64,000 nucleotides of DNA from Streptococcus sp. 116-D4 (GCF_009731465.1 NZ_AP021887.1:800001-864000), one strand, 5' to 3'; positions 17,175 to 26,878 are shown, counted from the stretch's first letter. Numbers and translations are program-made. Notes: generated from the sequence alone by a model not told the origin.

Positions 17175-18587
17175 ATGGCTGAAGAAAGAGTAGAACCAAA
17201 ACCAATTGACCTTGGTGAATATAAATTTGGTTTCCATGATGATGTAGAGCCTGTCCTATCGACAGGAAAAGGATTGAATGAAGATGTCATTCGTGAACTA
17301 TCAGCTGCAAAGGGAGAACCTGAGTGGATGTTAAAATTCCGTTTGAAGTCTTATGAAACCTTCAAAAAAATGCCTATGCAAACTTGGGGAGCAGATTTGT
17401 CAGAGATTGATTTTGATGACTTGATTTATTACCAAAAACCATCTGATAAACCAGCTCGTTCTTGGGACGACGTTCCTGAAAAGATTAAAGAAACCTTTGA
17501 ACGTATTGGGATTCCAGAAGCTGAGCGTGCCTATCTAGCTGGAGCTTCTGCCCAGTATGAGTCAGAAGTGGTTTACCATAACATGAAGGAAGAATTTGAG
17601 AAGTTAGGTATCGTCTTTACAGATACGGATTCTGCCCTCAAGGAATACCCAGACTTGTTTAAACAATACTTTGCGAAGTTGGTACCGCCAACAGATAACA
17701 AATTGGCTGCCCTCAACTCGGCAGTATGGTCAGGTGGAACCTTTATCTACGTACCAAAAGGTGTTAAGGTAGATATCCCACTTCAAACTTACTTCCGCAT
17801 CAACAACGAAAATACTGGTCAGTTTGAACGTACCTTGATTATCGTTGATGAAGGAGCAAGTGTCCATTACGTAGAAGGATGTACAGCGCCAACTTATTCA
17901 AGCAACAGCTTGCATGCGGCCATTGTAGAAATCTTTGCCTTGGATGGTGCTTATATGCGTTATACAACCATCCAAAACTGGTCTGATAACGTCTATAACT
18001 TGGTAACGAAACGTGCCAAAGCTTTGAAAGATGCGACAGTTGAGTGGATTGATGGAAACTTGGGTGCCAAAACAACTATGAAATATCCATCAGTTTACCT
18101 TGATGGAGAAGGGGCGCGTGGAACTATGCTTTCTATCGCCTTTGCTAATGCTGGACAGCATCAGGACACTGGTGCTAAGATGATCCACAATGCACCACAT
18201 ACGAGTTCATCTATCGTGTCAAAATCTATCGCTAAGGGCGGTGGTAAAGTAGACTACCGAGGACAAGTAACCTTTAACAAGAACTCTAAGAAATCTGTCT
18301 CTCACATCGAGTGTGATACCATTATCATGGATGATTTGTCAGCATCAGATACCATTCCATTTAATGAAATTCATAACTCACAAGTAGCTTTGGAACACGA
18401 AGCTAAGGTATCTAAGATTTCAGAAGAGCAACTCTATTACCTCATGAGTCGTGGCTTGTCAGAGACTGAAGCAACTGAAATGATCGTCATGGGATTTGTC
18501 GAACCCTTCACTAAAGAACTTCCAATGGAGTATGCAGTTGAGCTTAACCGCTTGATTAGCTATGAAATGGAAGGATCAGTTGGATAA
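17175..18587 (+). CDS. sufB: SUF scaffold protein SufB
   Basis: A 470-residue core of the SufBCD scaffold on which the cluster is built. [21 protein letters not shown] and [23 protein letters not shown] segments are highly conserved SufB sequence; the latter contains the conserved Cys/Glu region. It starts [12 protein letters not shown] at 17175 behind aaagaaagga; an upstream in-frame ATG lacks support. It is the last gene of the operon and is followed by a BOX element. Confidence 0.96.
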   Translation: MAEERVEPKPIDLGEYKFGFHDDVEPVLSTGKGLNEDVIRELSAAKGEPEWMLKFRLKSYETFKKMPMQTWGADLSEIDFDDLIYYQKPSDKPARSWDDVPEKIKETFERIGIPEAERAYLAGASAQYESEVVYHNMKEEFEKLGIVFTDTDSALKEYPDLFKQYFAKLVPPTDNKLAALNSAVWSGGTFIYVPKGVKVDIPLQTYFRINNENTGQFERTLIIVDEGASVHYVEGCTAPTYSSNSLHAAIVEIFALDGAYMRYTTIQNWSDNVYNLVTKRAKALKDATVEWIDGNLGAKTTMKYPSVYLDGEGARGTMLSIAFANAGQHQDTGAKMIHNAPHTSSSIVSKSIAKGGGKVDYRGQVTFNKNSKKSVSHIECDTIIMDDLSASDTIPFNEIHNSQVALEHEAKVSKISEEQLYYLMSRGLSETEATEMIVMGFVEPFTKELPMEYAVELNRLISYEMEGSVG

Positions 18588-18598
18588 AATTTGATTTT

Positions 18599-18713
18599 AT
18601 ACTCTTCGAAAATCTCTACAAACCACGTCAGCTTTATCTACAACCTCAAAGCGGTGCTTTGAGCAAACTACAGCTAGCTTCCTAGTTTGCTCTTTGATTT
18701 TCATTGAGTATTA
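18599..18713 (+). repeat. BOX element (boxA-boxC, no boxB)
   Basis: It begins atactcttcgaaaatctct and ends tttgattttcattgagtatta, like the copy at 13121, and contains caaaccacgtcagctt and gctagcttcctagtttgct. At 115 bp it lacks the middle boxB unit. It lies directly after sufB in the same orientation as the first copy. Confidence 0.92.
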
Positions 18714-18751
18714 GATTGATTCAAAATCAAGGATTTTGAAGATGAACTTGT

Positions 18752-18787
18752 AAAAAAAATCGCGGTTTAAAATCGCGATTTTTTTAT
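18752..18787. terminator. Bidirectional terminator between sufB and dacA
   Basis: Stem aaaatcgcg/cgcgatttt with A-rich and T-rich flanks on both sides, serving convergent sufB (+) and dacA (-). The dacA stop codon lies within it. Confidence 0.85.
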
Positions 18788-20025
18788 AATTTTTCGTTGA
18801 TGAAGCGGATAAACTGATTCCACCAAACTTTTAAGAAGAAGGCTTTTTCAACTTTCGTTTCTGCTACCATCTCAAAACTAGGACGTTCTGTAGTGATGTA
18901 ACCTTGGCCAATCAAATCATTGTCTTCATAAGTCAAATGTCCAACCACAGTTCCGGCTTCAAGTGGTGCTGGAATTGCCTTAGAATCAGGTGTGAATTGA
19001 ATAGTTTGGGACGATTGTCCTCCAACACGTTCAATTAGACTGATATCATCTTTGGCAACGGCAGTGACCATATCTTCTTTTCCATCTTGTACAGGGGCTT
19101 TACTATCTTCATAGGCATCACCTTTCTGAACGATTTTACGAAGTGTGAATGTAGAAGAGATATAATCCATTAGTGAGGATGTAGCTGTGAAGCGAGCGTA
19201 AGGATTATTGTCTTGATGATCTGCATTCAAAACAACTGTGATAACCCTCATCCCTTTTTCAACAGTAGTACCAACAAAAGATTCTCCAGCTTTGTCTGTT
19301 GTTCCTGTCTTAAGGCCATCAAAACCACCGCGATAAGCAGGCATGCCTTCTAACATGTAGTTGGTAGAGGTGATTGTCATTCCAGCAAAAGTAGAAGAAG
19401 GTTTTTTCGTGATTTCCAAGACTTGTGGGTACTTTTTGATGAGATTGCGAGCAACGATAGCAACATCATAAGCACTGAGCTTGTTTTCATCATCTTTTTT
19501 TGAGCCCGGGTAAATGTTATCCCCAAGAGTCTCATTGTTCAGACCTGTCGTATTGACAACAGTAGCATCCTGAATTCCCCATTCTAAGAGCTTTGCGCGC
19601 ATCATATCGACGAAATCTTTTTCTGAGCCAGCAATTTTCTCAGCTAGGGCAATAGCCGCACTGTTAGCACTAGATACTAGGGTTGCTTCAAGTAGTTGTT
19701 CGACGGTATAATTACGAGCCTCCATAGGAACGTTACTCGCTTCAGAATTTGTCGTTAATTTGTAAGGATAATCAGAAATATCTACCGGAGTTGATAGTGT
19801 AATACTGCCGTTTTCCAAGGCTTCATAGACAAGATAAACAGTAATTAACTTTGTGATTGACGCAATTTCAACTGGCTGGGTTGCATCTTTCTCATAGAGA
19901 ATTTTACCAGTATTCGCCTCAACAGCAATGGCATGTTTTGCAGTAATATTAAAATCCTGAGCAGCAACAGTAGATGCTGAGCTAATAACGAAAAGGCTTA
20001 AAATAGTTAAAATTATTTTTTTCAT
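18784..20025 (-). CDS. dacA: D-alanyl-D-alanine carboxypeptidase (PBP3)
   Basis: A 413-residue low-molecular-mass penicillin-binding protein that trims the terminal D-Ala from peptidoglycan stem peptides. A signal peptide ends near VAAQ (about residue 23). The three active-site motifs are SITK (SxxK), SSAN (SxN) and KTGTT (KTG). The C-terminal 100 residues form the PBP5-type beta domain, and the last ~20 residues (LKVWWNQFIRFINEKL) form an amphipathic helix for membrane attachment. It is monocistronic and diverges from the PerM-like gene. Confidence 0.95.
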   Translation of the reverse strand: MKKIILTILSLFVISSASTVAAQDFNITAKHAIAVEANTGKILYEKDATQPVEIASITKLITVYLVYEALENGSITLSTPVDISDYPYKLTTNSEASNVPMEARNYTVEQLLEATLVSSANSAAIALAEKIAGSEKDFVDMMRAKLLEWGIQDATVVNTTGLNNETLGDNIYPGSKKDDENKLSAYDVAIVARNLIKKYPQVLEITKKPSSTFAGMTITSTNYMLEGMPAYRGGFDGLKTGTTDKAGESFVGTTVEKGMRVITVVLNADHQDNNPYARFTATSSLMDYISSTFTLRKIVQKGDAYEDSKAPVQDGKEDMVTAVAKDDISLIERVGGQSSQTIQFTPDSKAIPAPLEAGTVVGHLTYEDNDLIGQGYITTERPSFEMVAETKVEKAFFLKVWWNQFIRFINEKL

Positions 20026-20130
20026 AGTAAGTTTATTCTATCATAAAGAAAAAAAATATTCTTGATTTTATGACGGGGGGTATCAATCTTTTTTTAAATA
20101 TGGTAAAATAGGGAGAAGAGGAGGTGGCAT

Positions 20131-21240
20131 ATGTTTCGGAGAAACAAATTATTCTTCTGGACTACTGAAATACTACTGATAACCTTAATTTTCTATCTTT
20201 GGAGAGAAATGGGTGCTATTATTACACCTTTTGCTAGTGTGATAAATACAATTATGATTCCTTTCTTACTGGGTGGTTTTCTGTATTATCTAACGAACCC
20301 CGTAGTCCAGTTTCTAGAGAAAAAATTAAAGCTGAATCGAGTTATTGGAATTTTATTGACTCTTTGTGGCTTAGTATGGCTGATTGTGATAGGTGTTGTC
20401 TATCTCTTACCTATTTTAATCAATCAGTTGAGTAGTTTGATTAATTCTAGCCAAGATATATACAGTCGTATTCAAGATTTAGTAATACAATTATCCAAAT
20501 ACCCAGCTTTTCAAAATCTAGATGTTCAAAAGACTATTCAACAGCTGAATCTGTCTTATGTAGACATCCTACAAAATATCTTAAATGGTGTTACAAATAG
20601 TGTTGGTAGTGTCTTATCTGCACTCTTTAGTACTGTTTTGATTATTATCATGACCCCTGTGTTTTTAATTTATTTTTTGTTAGATAGTCACAAATTCTTG
20701 CCGATGCTTGAACGTACTGTTTTAAAGCAAGATAAGTTGCATATTACAGGTCTTTTAAAAAATTTGAATGCTACAATCTCTCGATATATTAGTGGTGTCG
20801 CAATTGATGCGATTATTATTGGTTGTTTGGCCTTTATCGGATATAGTGTCATTGGACTCAAGTATGCATTGGTTTTTGCTATTTTCTCTGGTTTAACCAA
20901 TTTGATACCTTATGTTGGTCCAATTATCGGTTTGGTTCCGATGATTATTTCAAATCTGTTTACGGATCCTCAAAAGATGTTAATTGCTGTAATTTACATG
21001 ATTGTTATTCAACAGATTGATGGGAATGTATTATATCCACGGATTGTTGGTGGAGTTATGAAGGTTCACCCAATTACGATTTTAGTATTACTTTTGTTAT
21101 CAAGTAATATCTATGGTGTCATTGGTATGATTGTCGCTGTACCAACTTATTCTATCTTAAAAGAAATTTCTAAGTTCTTAGCTCGTTTGTATGAAAATCA
21201 TAAAATAATGAAAGAACGAGAAAGAGAATTAGCTAAGTAA
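20131..21240 (+). CDS. AI-2E transporter (PerM/YdiK) family membrane protein
   Basis: A 369-residue integral membrane protein with about seven to eight hydrophobic segments: two near the N terminus, one at about 75-95, one at about 170-190, and a cluster from 225 to 345. The family (AI-2E transporter-like, PF01594) includes permease-like proteins of mostly unknown substrate; some act in autoinducer or sodium export. The motif GLTNLIPYVGPIIGLVP is characteristic. A strong ribosome site (aggaggtgg) precedes the ATG, and a small terminator follows at 21243. Substrate not assignable. Confidence 0.88.
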   Translation: MFRRNKLFFWTTEILLITLIFYLWREMGAIITPFASVINTIMIPFLLGGFLYYLTNPVVQFLEKKLKLNRVIGILLTLCGLVWLIVIGVVYLLPILINQLSSLINSSQDIYSRIQDLVIQLSKYPAFQNLDVQKTIQQLNLSYVDILQNILNGVTNSVGSVLSALFSTVLIIIMTPVFLIYFLLDSHKFLPMLERTVLKQDKLHITGLLKNLNATISRYISGVAIDAIIIGCLAFIGYSVIGLKYALVFAIFSGLTNLIPYVGPIIGLVPMIISNLFTDPQKMLIAVIYMIVIQQIDGNVLYPRIVGGVMKVHPITILVLLLLSSNIYGVIGMIVAVPTYSILKEISKFLARLYENHKIMKERERELAK

Positions 21241-21242
21241 AA

Positions 21243-21270
21243 GTCAGGAATTCCTGATTTTTCTTTTTGT
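21243..21270 (+). terminator. Weak terminator after the PerM-like gene
   Basis: Inverted repeat tcaggaattcctga followed by tttttctttttg. Confidence 0.6.
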
Positions 21271-21347
21271 TTAGCTAAGTGATAGGAGCAGAAGTGTCGT
21301 TTAGATTAGTAGATTAAGAATAATTCACAAAAACTTTGTAAAACACT

Positions 21348-21375
21348 TGCAATTTAGCTGAAATTTGATAAAATA
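21348..21375 (+). promoter_or_regulatory. Promoter of tuf
   Basis: A -35 box ttgcaa (21348-21353) and a -10 box taaaat (21370-21375) at 16-bp spacing, about 70 bp before the tuf ATG. Confidence 0.7.
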
Positions 21376-21445
21376 GTAAGGAAAGTTAGACTGTATTGCC
21401 TACTGTCTATCTATAAAATATATTTTATTGGAGGCTTTTACTCAA

Positions 21446-22642
21446 ATGGCAAAAGAAAAATACGATCGTAGTAAACCACACGTTAACATTGGTACTATCG
21501 GACACGTTGACCACGGTAAAACTACTTTGACAGCAGCTATCACAACTGTTTTGGCACGTCGCTTGCCTTCAGCTGTTAACCAACCTAAAGACTATGCGTC
21601 TATCGATGCTGCTCCAGAAGAACGCGAACGCGGTATCACTATCAACACTGCGCACGTTGAGTACGAAACTGAAAAACGTCACTACGCTCACATCGACGCT
21701 CCAGGACACGCGGACTACGTTAAAAACATGATCACTGGTGCTGCTCAAATGGACGGAGCTATCCTTGTAGTAGCTTCAACTGACGGACCAATGCCACAAA
21801 CTCGTGAGCACATCCTTCTTTCACGTCAGGTTGGTGTTAAACACCTTATCGTCTTCATGAACAAAGTTGACTTGGTTGACGACGAAGAATTGCTTGAATT
21901 GGTTGAAATGGAAATCCGTGACCTATTGTCAGAATACGACTTCCCAGGTGACGATCTTCCAGTTATCCAAGGTTCAGCTCTTAAAGCTCTTGAAGGTGAC
22001 ACTAAATACGAAGACATCGTTATGGAATTGATGAACACAGTTGATGAGTACATCCCAGAACCAGAACGTGACACTGACAAACCATTGCTTCTTCCAGTCG
22101 AAGACGTATTCTCAATCACTGGACGTGGTACAGTTGCTTCAGGACGTATCGACCGTGGTATCGTTAAAGTCAACGACGAAATCGAAATCGTTGGTATCAA
22201 AGAAGAAACTCAAAAAGCAGTTGTTACTGGTGTTGAAATGTTCCGTAAACAACTTGACGAAGGTCTTGCCGGAGATAACGTAGGTGTCCTTCTTCGTGGT
22301 GTTCAACGTGATGAAATCGAACGTGGACAAGTTATCGCTAAACCAGGTTCAATCAACCCACACACTAAATTTAAAGGTGAAGTCTACATCCTTACTAAAG
22401 AAGAAGGTGGACGTCACACTCCATTCTTCAACAACTACCGTCCACAATTCTACTTCCGTACTACTGACGTTACAGGTTCAATTGAACTTCCAGCAGGTAC
22501 TGAAATGGTAATGCCTGGTGATAACGTGACAATCGACGTTGAGTTGATTCACCCAATCGCCGTAGAACAAGGTACTACATTCTCTATCCGTGAGGGTGGA
22601 CGTACTGTTGGTTCAGGTATGGTTACAGAAATCGAAGCTTAA
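21446..22642 (+). CDS. tuf: Elongation factor Tu
   Basis: A 398-residue GTPase that carries aminoacyl-tRNA to the ribosome. P-loop [16 protein letters not shown] (G3) and NKVD (G4) are all present, followed by the two beta-barrel domains. The start MAKEKYDRS at 21446 is preceded by ggagg; an upstream in-frame GTG/ATG would add six residues not found in the family. Codon use is strongly biased toward the highly expressed set. It stands alone here, not with rpsG-fusA. Confidence 0.99.
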   Translation: MAKEKYDRSKPHVNIGTIGHVDHGKTTLTAAITTVLARRLPSAVNQPKDYASIDAAPEERERGITINTAHVEYETEKRHYAHIDAPGHADYVKNMITGAAQMDGAILVVASTDGPMPQTREHILLSRQVGVKHLIVFMNKVDLVDDEELLELVEMEIRDLLSEYDFPGDDLPVIQGSALKALEGDTKYEDIVMELMNTVDEYIPEPERDTDKPLLLPVEDVFSITGRGTVASGRIDRGIVKVNDEIEIVGIKEETQKAVVTGVEMFRKQLDEGLAGDNVGVLLRGVQRDEIERGQVIAKPGSINPHTKFKGEVYILTKEEGGRHTPFFNNYRPQFYFRTTDVTGSIELPAGTEMVMPGDNVTIDVELIHPIAVEQGTTFSIREGGRTVGSGMVTEIEA

Positions 22643-22686
22643 TTCGATTTAGTTCCCAGAAGAACAATTATTTAAGTCAGACACTA

Positions 22687-22716
22687 AAAGAATCTTGCTA
22701 TGCAAGGTTCTTTTTT
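22687..22716 (+). terminator. Rho-independent terminator after tuf
   Basis: Stem aagaatcttgc/gcaaggttctt with a 3-nt loop and a T run. Confidence 0.9.
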
Positions 22717-22758
22717 AAAAAAATAAAAAGATAGACCTGGTAAAGTCCAAATCTATCT
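22711..22758 (-). terminator. Terminator of the secreted-protein operon
   Basis: On the minus strand, agatagattt...ggtctatct forms a hairpin (22729-22758) followed by a T-rich tract. It faces the tuf terminator. Confidence 0.75.
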
Positions 22759-22764
22759 AATGAG

Positions 22765-23340
22765 TTATTTCCAAGTGACTAGTTCACTCCAAACACTAAC
22801 ATTCGATATAGTAGAGGTTTCACCAGCTGGAACCCATTTGTTGGTTCCTAAGTATCTAACTCCTAATTTACGAACATTTACTGTGTAAGATGCTTTTAGC
22901 CTGATGTAACCATAAGTGTAGGGTGGTACGTTATGGGAGACTGAGTAATTTAAACTTAGTCCAGCTCCAGACTCTGGGGCAGAAAAGCTAACATCTGCAC
23001 TTAAAGTTAGGGTAGCTCCAGCTTTTGCACCATAAGCAGTTGAACTTAGAGCTCCTGATGTAGCACTGCTCTCATAAGAGTGAGAGTATCTAGTTCTATA
23101 GTCTGCAACACCAGTTGCATTAGAACGAGTCTGATACGTAGATTTAGACTCTAAATAGGCGTCTCTAAGTTCAGTCGTATAAAATAACAATAACTCTCCT
23201 GTGTTGATATCTTTTACAACACGATTAGATATAATTTCATAATTTGTGCCAGGATAGACATCAGCAAAAACTGTAGATGTTGAGACTAAGAATAATAGAC
23301 TTGATAGAACAGAGAAAAACAATAGTTTCAGTTTAATCAT
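22765..23340 (-). CDS. Secreted protein of unknown function
   Basis: A 191-residue protein with a clear signal peptide: two Lys, a hydrophobic core LLFFSVLSSLLFLV, and a probable cut after VFA (about residue 26). The mature part has no Cys and is rich in Ser, Thr and Tyr, with alternating polar/apolar stretches such as ATLTLSADVSFSA and YIRLKASYTVNVRKLGVRYLG that suggest beta-structure. There is no LPXTG anchor, choline-binding repeat or lipobox, so it is probably released. I do not recognise a family. It starts 30 nt after a 71-residue membrane protein gene and shares its promoter. Confidence 0.7.
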   Translation of the reverse strand: MIKLKLLFFSVLSSLLFLVSTSTVFADVYPGTNYEIISNRVVKDINTGELLLFYTTELRDAYLESKSTYQTRSNATGVADYRTRYSHSYESSATSGALSSTAYGAKAGATLTLSADVSFSAPESGAGLSLNYSVSHNVPPYTYGYIRLKASYTVNVRKLGVRYLGTNKWVPAGETSTISNVSVWSELVTWK

Positions 23341-23370
23341 AAAAAATTTTCTTTCTTCATGATTAAAAGA

Positions 23371-23586
23371 TTATTTTTTCAACCCTTTGAAAGTCATAAT
23401 GCAACCCGAAAGGATACTGAGAGTTCCTATTGGTCTCCAATATAGTTGCCAAAAGAATAAATTTATCTTTTCTTTCAGTGTCTCATCGGGCCCGGCATAA
23501 TAGGGGTTGATGTGAAATAATAAAAAACCAAAACATAAAACTATGATTCCAGTTAGGAATAAAATGTCCTTATTTACTTTCCTCAT
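23371..23586 (-). CDS. Small two-helix membrane protein
   Basis: A 71-residue protein with hydrophobic stretches at about residues 8-24 and 51-66 joined by a loop with acidic and aromatic residues (NPYYAGPDETLKEK). No family is recognised. It is the first gene of a two-gene unit with the secreted 191-residue protein; an immunity, anchoring or export-helper role is possible but unproven. The ribosome site aggaggt lies before the ATG. Confidence 0.65.
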   Translation of the reverse strand: MRKVNKDILFLTGIIVLCFGFLLFHINPYYAGPDETLKEKINLFFWQLYWRPIGTLSILSGCIMTFKGLKK

Positions 23587-23606
23587 AAAACCTCCTTTTA
23601 TTTTAT

Positions 23607-23654
23607 TTAAAGCGCTTTCTATTATTAGTATACGTCAAAAAAAGAAAAAAACAA
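23607..23654 (-). promoter_or_regulatory. Promoter with cre-like operator for the secreted-protein operon
   Basis: On the minus strand, ttgttt (23654-23649) and tatact (23632-23627) are 16 bp apart. The palindrome agaaagcgctttaa (23620-23607) covers the predicted start site. It fits the catabolite-responsive element (CcpA) consensus with its central AAAGCGCTTT. A site at +1 would repress. Confidence 0.55.
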
Positions 23655-23788
23655 GTCTATTTATTTATTTTTTTATATGGTATAATAGAATGGTTAGAGA
23701 GTTTTTCTATAGTTTTAAAACGCTGATATGAAACACCTTATATTTTACAAAAGAAAAAACTTTCTTTCAAATAAGAGTAATAGAAAAG

Positions 23789-23843
23789 TGAACTACATCT
23801 TCAAAATTAGATTTTTTCTGTCTGACTTCTGGGATGCAGTTCA
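23789..23843. repeat. 55-bp palindrome resembling two fused IS3-type ends
   Basis: tgaactacatc at the left and gatgcagttca at the right are near-perfect inverted ends (one mismatch in 11), and the inner parts (ttagatttttt, tctgacttctggg) are also imperfectly complementary. TGAACTGCAnCCC...AGAC is the kind of terminal repeat carried by IS150-group IS3 elements of streptococci. This looks like an internal-deletion relic with no coding part. Confidence 0.45.
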
Positions 23844-23877
23844 TTTTAGGAGAAACTGAAGTAAATCTTCTCACAAT

Positions 23878-23924
23878 AAAATGCATAATATCAAGTTTTT
23901 TGCACACCTGATATTATGCATTTT
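23878..23924. terminator. Long bidirectional hairpin after the helicase gene
   Basis: A perfect 16-bp stem (23878-23893 with 23909-23924), 15-nt loop, with A run and T run on the flanks. It most likely ends the minus-strand oxidoreductase-helicase transcript. Confidence 0.8.
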
Positions 23925-23965
23925 TCTGATTTTAAAGACTTTTTGCCCAGCTTCAATGGGGGGCT

Positions 23966-25048
23966 TTATTTGATATAGAGTTCTTGATTTTTTAGGACAA
24001 TTTCTCGCACACTTGTAAACTTTTTAAGTTTTTTGATTTCTTCTGGATGAGTGATGAAAGTAATAACATAACCTTCCTTACCCATACGACCAGTACGGCC
24101 AGCACGATGAGTGTAGGCTTCGATATCTCTTGGGATATCAAAGTTTATGACGCATTCTAGGCTATCGATATCAATCCCACGAGCCAGAAGGTCTGTTGCA
24201 AGAAGTAGGGTTAGCTGCTTGTCTTTAAACTTTTCTAAGATGATTTTTCTAAATTTAACATTGACATCACTAGCTAGAGAAACAGCCAAGATATCCCGAT
24301 ACTGTAATTTTTCCTCTGCACTTCCAAGGTCTGACAGGCTGTTAAAGAAGACCAAACCACGGAAATCTTCCACATGAGCTAGTTTTCGTAGCATATCAAC
24401 ACGATGACGTTGATCTACCTGCATATAGAAATGTTGGATGTTGTCCAATTTTTGGTCAGAAAGATCAATGGTACGTGTGTTAGGTGCAATCTTCTCTTGA
24501 TCAAACTTGGTCGTCGCACTCATGTAGACGAGTTGGTGGTCACGCGGTGCGTAGTGAGTGATTTTCTCAACAAAGTGAATCTGAGAATCATCTAGCAATT
24601 GGTCGAATTCATCTAGGATGATGGTTTCCACATTCATCATCTTGATTTTTTTCAGTTTAATGAGTTCAAAGATACGGCCAGGAGTTCCAATCAGAATTTC
24701 TGGTCCTTTTTTTAGGCGTTCAATCTGGCGTTTCTGACTCGAACCTGATAAGAAGAGTTGGGGAGTCAAGCCGATAGCGTCTGCCCACGTTTTGCATACA
24801 TCAAAAATTTGTCCAGCAAGTTCTGTATTTGGTGCTAGAATCAAGAGTTGTTGGGCTTTTTTCTTTTGTAGTCTGAGCAGACTTGGTAGAAGGTAAGCTA
24901 GGGTCTTACCTGTTCCTGTTGGGCTCACTCCTAGGAGGTTTTCTCCAGCAAGAAGGGGCTCAAATAGTTGAGTTTGAATGGGAGTGAATTCTTGGAAACC
25001 GAGTTGGTCACTTAGTTCTTGCCATTCAGTAGGTAGTTTGGTTTTCAT
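23966..25048 (-). CDS. DEAD-box ATP-dependent RNA helicase
   Basis: A 360-residue two-RecA-domain helicase. The Q motif is at FTPIQTQLF, motif I is SPTGTGKT, motif II reads DEFD instead of the usual DEAD, motif III is SAT, and motif VI is HRAGRTGRMG. There is almost no C-terminal extension, so it lacks extra RNA-binding domains. The DEFD variant is seen in some small Firmicute DEAD-box proteins and keeps the catalytic DE pair. Its ATG overlaps the oxidoreductase stop (ATGA), so translation is coupled. Substrate unknown. Confidence 0.92.
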   Translation of the reverse strand: MKTKLPTEWQELSDQLGFQEFTPIQTQLFEPLLAGENLLGVSPTGTGKTLAYLLPSLLRLQKKKAQQLLILAPNTELAGQIFDVCKTWADAIGLTPQLFLSGSSQKRQIERLKKGPEILIGTPGRIFELIKLKKIKMMNVETIILDEFDQLLDDSQIHFVEKITHYAPRDHQLVYMSATTKFDQEKIAPNTRTIDLSDQKLDNIQHFYMQVDQRHRVDMLRKLAHVEDFRGLVFFNSLSDLGSAEEKLQYRDILAVSLASDVNVKFRKIILEKFKDKQLTLLLATDLLARGIDIDSLECVINFDIPRDIEAYTHRAGRTGRMGKEGYVITFITHPEEIKKLKKFTSVREIVLKNQELYIK

Positions 25049-26022
25049 TTTTCTGCCTCAAATCTAATGCCAGCAGTCTGGCGCATAGTATATAGTAGCT
25101 CATGAACAGAACTTGCATCTTCCAGCCAAGTTTGGTAGAGATTCAGATCTGGTTGCTGGATCATGTGTGCAAATGCAGCGACTTCCTCAGTCATCGGATG
25201 AGGAGCCTGTTGGATAGGGAGTTGGACTTGATTACCTTGATGGTCGGTAAAAATAGCCGAGCTGACATGTTCGATGGTGTTGAGCGTCAGGGTTCCATCT
25301 GTCGTATAAATCTCGCAAGGAAGATTGGAAGTGATGTTTTTCCCAGCCTTGATGTGAACTTGAAAGTCTGGGTAGAAGAGGATTCCGTCACCATTTAGGT
25401 CAATGCTATTGTCAAGCTGTTGAGCCTGATAAGCCGCGTCTTGAGCCTTTCCAAAGAGACGAACGGCAGCGTAGAGAGGATAAATTCCCAAATCCATGAG
25501 AGCACCACCAGCAAAACGGTCTGAAAAGACATTAGGTGTCTCCCCAGCCAACAAGTCAGGCATTTTGGAAGAATACTTGGCATAGTTAAAATCTGCTCCC
25601 AAAATTTGTTTTCCTGCTAAAAAGTTTTTGATAGTAGTAAAAGTTTTTTCGTGGTAATTGCGAGCTGCTTCGAATATAAAACAGTGATTTTTCTCAGCTG
25701 TATGTCTCAAATCTAGCCATTCTTGTGGTTGAGTGACAGCTGGCTTTTCAAGAATGACATGTTTACCTGCAGACAAGGCAGCTTTTGTCTGAGCAAAATG
25801 CAAGGAGTTTGGACTGGCAATATAGACCACATCAAAGGAGCTCTTGAAGAATTCCTCTGCTTGATCAAAGAGTTGAATATTCTGATAGCGAGAAGCAAAG
25901 GTTGCCGCAGTTTCTAGTTTTCTAGAATAGACTGCGACCAGTTTGTATTCTCCACTGGAATGGGCTGCTTCTATGAAGTGGTGGCTGATAGCCCCTGTTC
26001 CGATGACACCTAATTTAAGCAT
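25045..26022 (-). CDS. Gfo/Idh/MocA family NAD(P)-dependent oxidoreductase
   Basis: A 325-residue protein. An N-terminal Rossmann fold (LGVIGTGAISHHF) is followed by the family EKPAVT motif, where Lys is the catalytic residue, and by the C-terminal alpha/beta substrate domain. The start at 26022 (MLKLGVIG) has ggagtaact upstream; a longer frame has no support. The substrate is probably a sugar or polyol derivative, but nothing here fixes it. It is co-transcribed with the helicase gene. Confidence 0.9.
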   Translation of the reverse strand: MLKLGVIGTGAISHHFIEAAHSSGEYKLVAVYSRKLETAATFASRYQNIQLFDQAEEFFKSSFDVVYIASPNSLHFAQTKAALSAGKHVILEKPAVTQPQEWLDLRHTAEKNHCFIFEAARNYHEKTFTTIKNFLAGKQILGADFNYAKYSSKMPDLLAGETPNVFSDRFAGGALMDLGIYPLYAAVRLFGKAQDAAYQAQQLDNSIDLNGDGILFYPDFQVHIKAGKNITSNLPCEIYTTDGTLTLNTIEHVSSAIFTDHQGNQVQLPIQQAPHPMTEEVAAFAHMIQQPDLNLYQTWLEDASSVHELLYTMRQTAGIRFEAEK

Positions 26023-26175
26023 AGTTACTCCTTTTCCGATTTCAAATCCTTCTTTCATTATAACATAGATAGACGGGACTATCCAACAGAGGGTAAAAAA
26101 TTTCAAATAAGCTACTAGGCCTTTTCCAACGAAAGTGGTACAATAATGAGATGAGTAAATGAAATGGGAGGGAAA

Positions 26176-26868
26176 ATGAGGTTATTACCTATCAGAAAAA
26201 TATCACGTCAGTCTAAGAGGCTAGCGCTTTTTTTGACTTTTTGTGCAGGTTATGTAGATGCCTATACGTTTATTGTGCGAGGGAATACTCTTGTAGCTGG
26301 ACAAACTGGGAATGTCGTCTTTCTATCAGTGGGACTCATTCAACACAATGTGTCAGATGCCAGTGCGAAAGTAATGACCTTACTAGCATTTATGATGGGG
26401 GTCTTTTTATTAACTGTTTATAAGGAAAAATTGAGAATTGTAAAAAAACCGATTCTGTCACTAATTCCTTTGGCAATCTTATCCATCATTATTGGTTTTG
26501 TGCCGCAAACGGTTGATAATATCTATCTAGTACCGCCCTTAGCCTTTGGTATGGGCTTGGTGACAACTGCTTTTGGTGAGGTTTCGGGTATTGCCTACAA
26601 TAATGCCTTCATGACAGGGAATATCAAACGGACCATGTTAGCTTTTGGAGATTATTTCCGGACCAAGCACACTCCTTTTTTACGTGAAGGGATTATCTTT
26701 GTAAGCCTGCTTAGTAGTTTTATCCTTGGCGTTGTCTTTTCAGCCTTTTTGACGATTTTCTATCATGAAAAGACCATTCTTGGTATTCCTATTATGATGA
26801 GCATTTTTTACCTCAGCATGCTTTTTGCCAAGTGGCGGAAAAAAGTAAAAGAAAAAGCTCCATTTTAG
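26176..26868 (+). CDS. DUF1275 (YoaK-type) membrane protein
   Basis: A 230-residue integral membrane protein with about six hydrophobic segments. FCAGYVDAYTFI near the N terminus and NAFMTGNIKRT in the middle are the two signature regions of the DUF1275/YoaK family, whose role is unknown. The start at 26176 (MRLLPIRK) has the ribosome site gggaggg 6 nt upstream. It is monocistronic. Confidence 0.85.
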   Translation: MRLLPIRKISRQSKRLALFLTFCAGYVDAYTFIVRGNTLVAGQTGNVVFLSVGLIQHNVSDASAKVMTLLAFMMGVFLLTVYKEKLRIVKKPILSLIPLAILSIIIGFVPQTVDNIYLVPPLAFGMGLVTTAFGEVSGIAYNNAFMTGNIKRTMLAFGDYFRTKHTPFLREGIIFVSLLSSFILGVVFSAFLTIFYHEKTILGIPIMMSIFYLSMLFAKWRKKVKEKAPF

Positions 26869-26878
26869 GTGTTATTAC

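Larger units (their letters stand above)
23655..23965. other. Intergenic stretch with an IS-end relic and a hairpin
   Basis: A 311-bp interval between a divergent upstream region and the helicase end. It contains an outward -10-like sequence (tataat near 23685), the palindromic IS-end relic at 23789-23843 and the long hairpin at 23878-23924. I see no supported gene in it. Confidence 0.5.

Noticed and set aside
22041..22511. Alternative-frame and reverse frames inside tuf
   Set aside because: They are by-products of the strong codon bias of tuf; no ribosome sites or family features.
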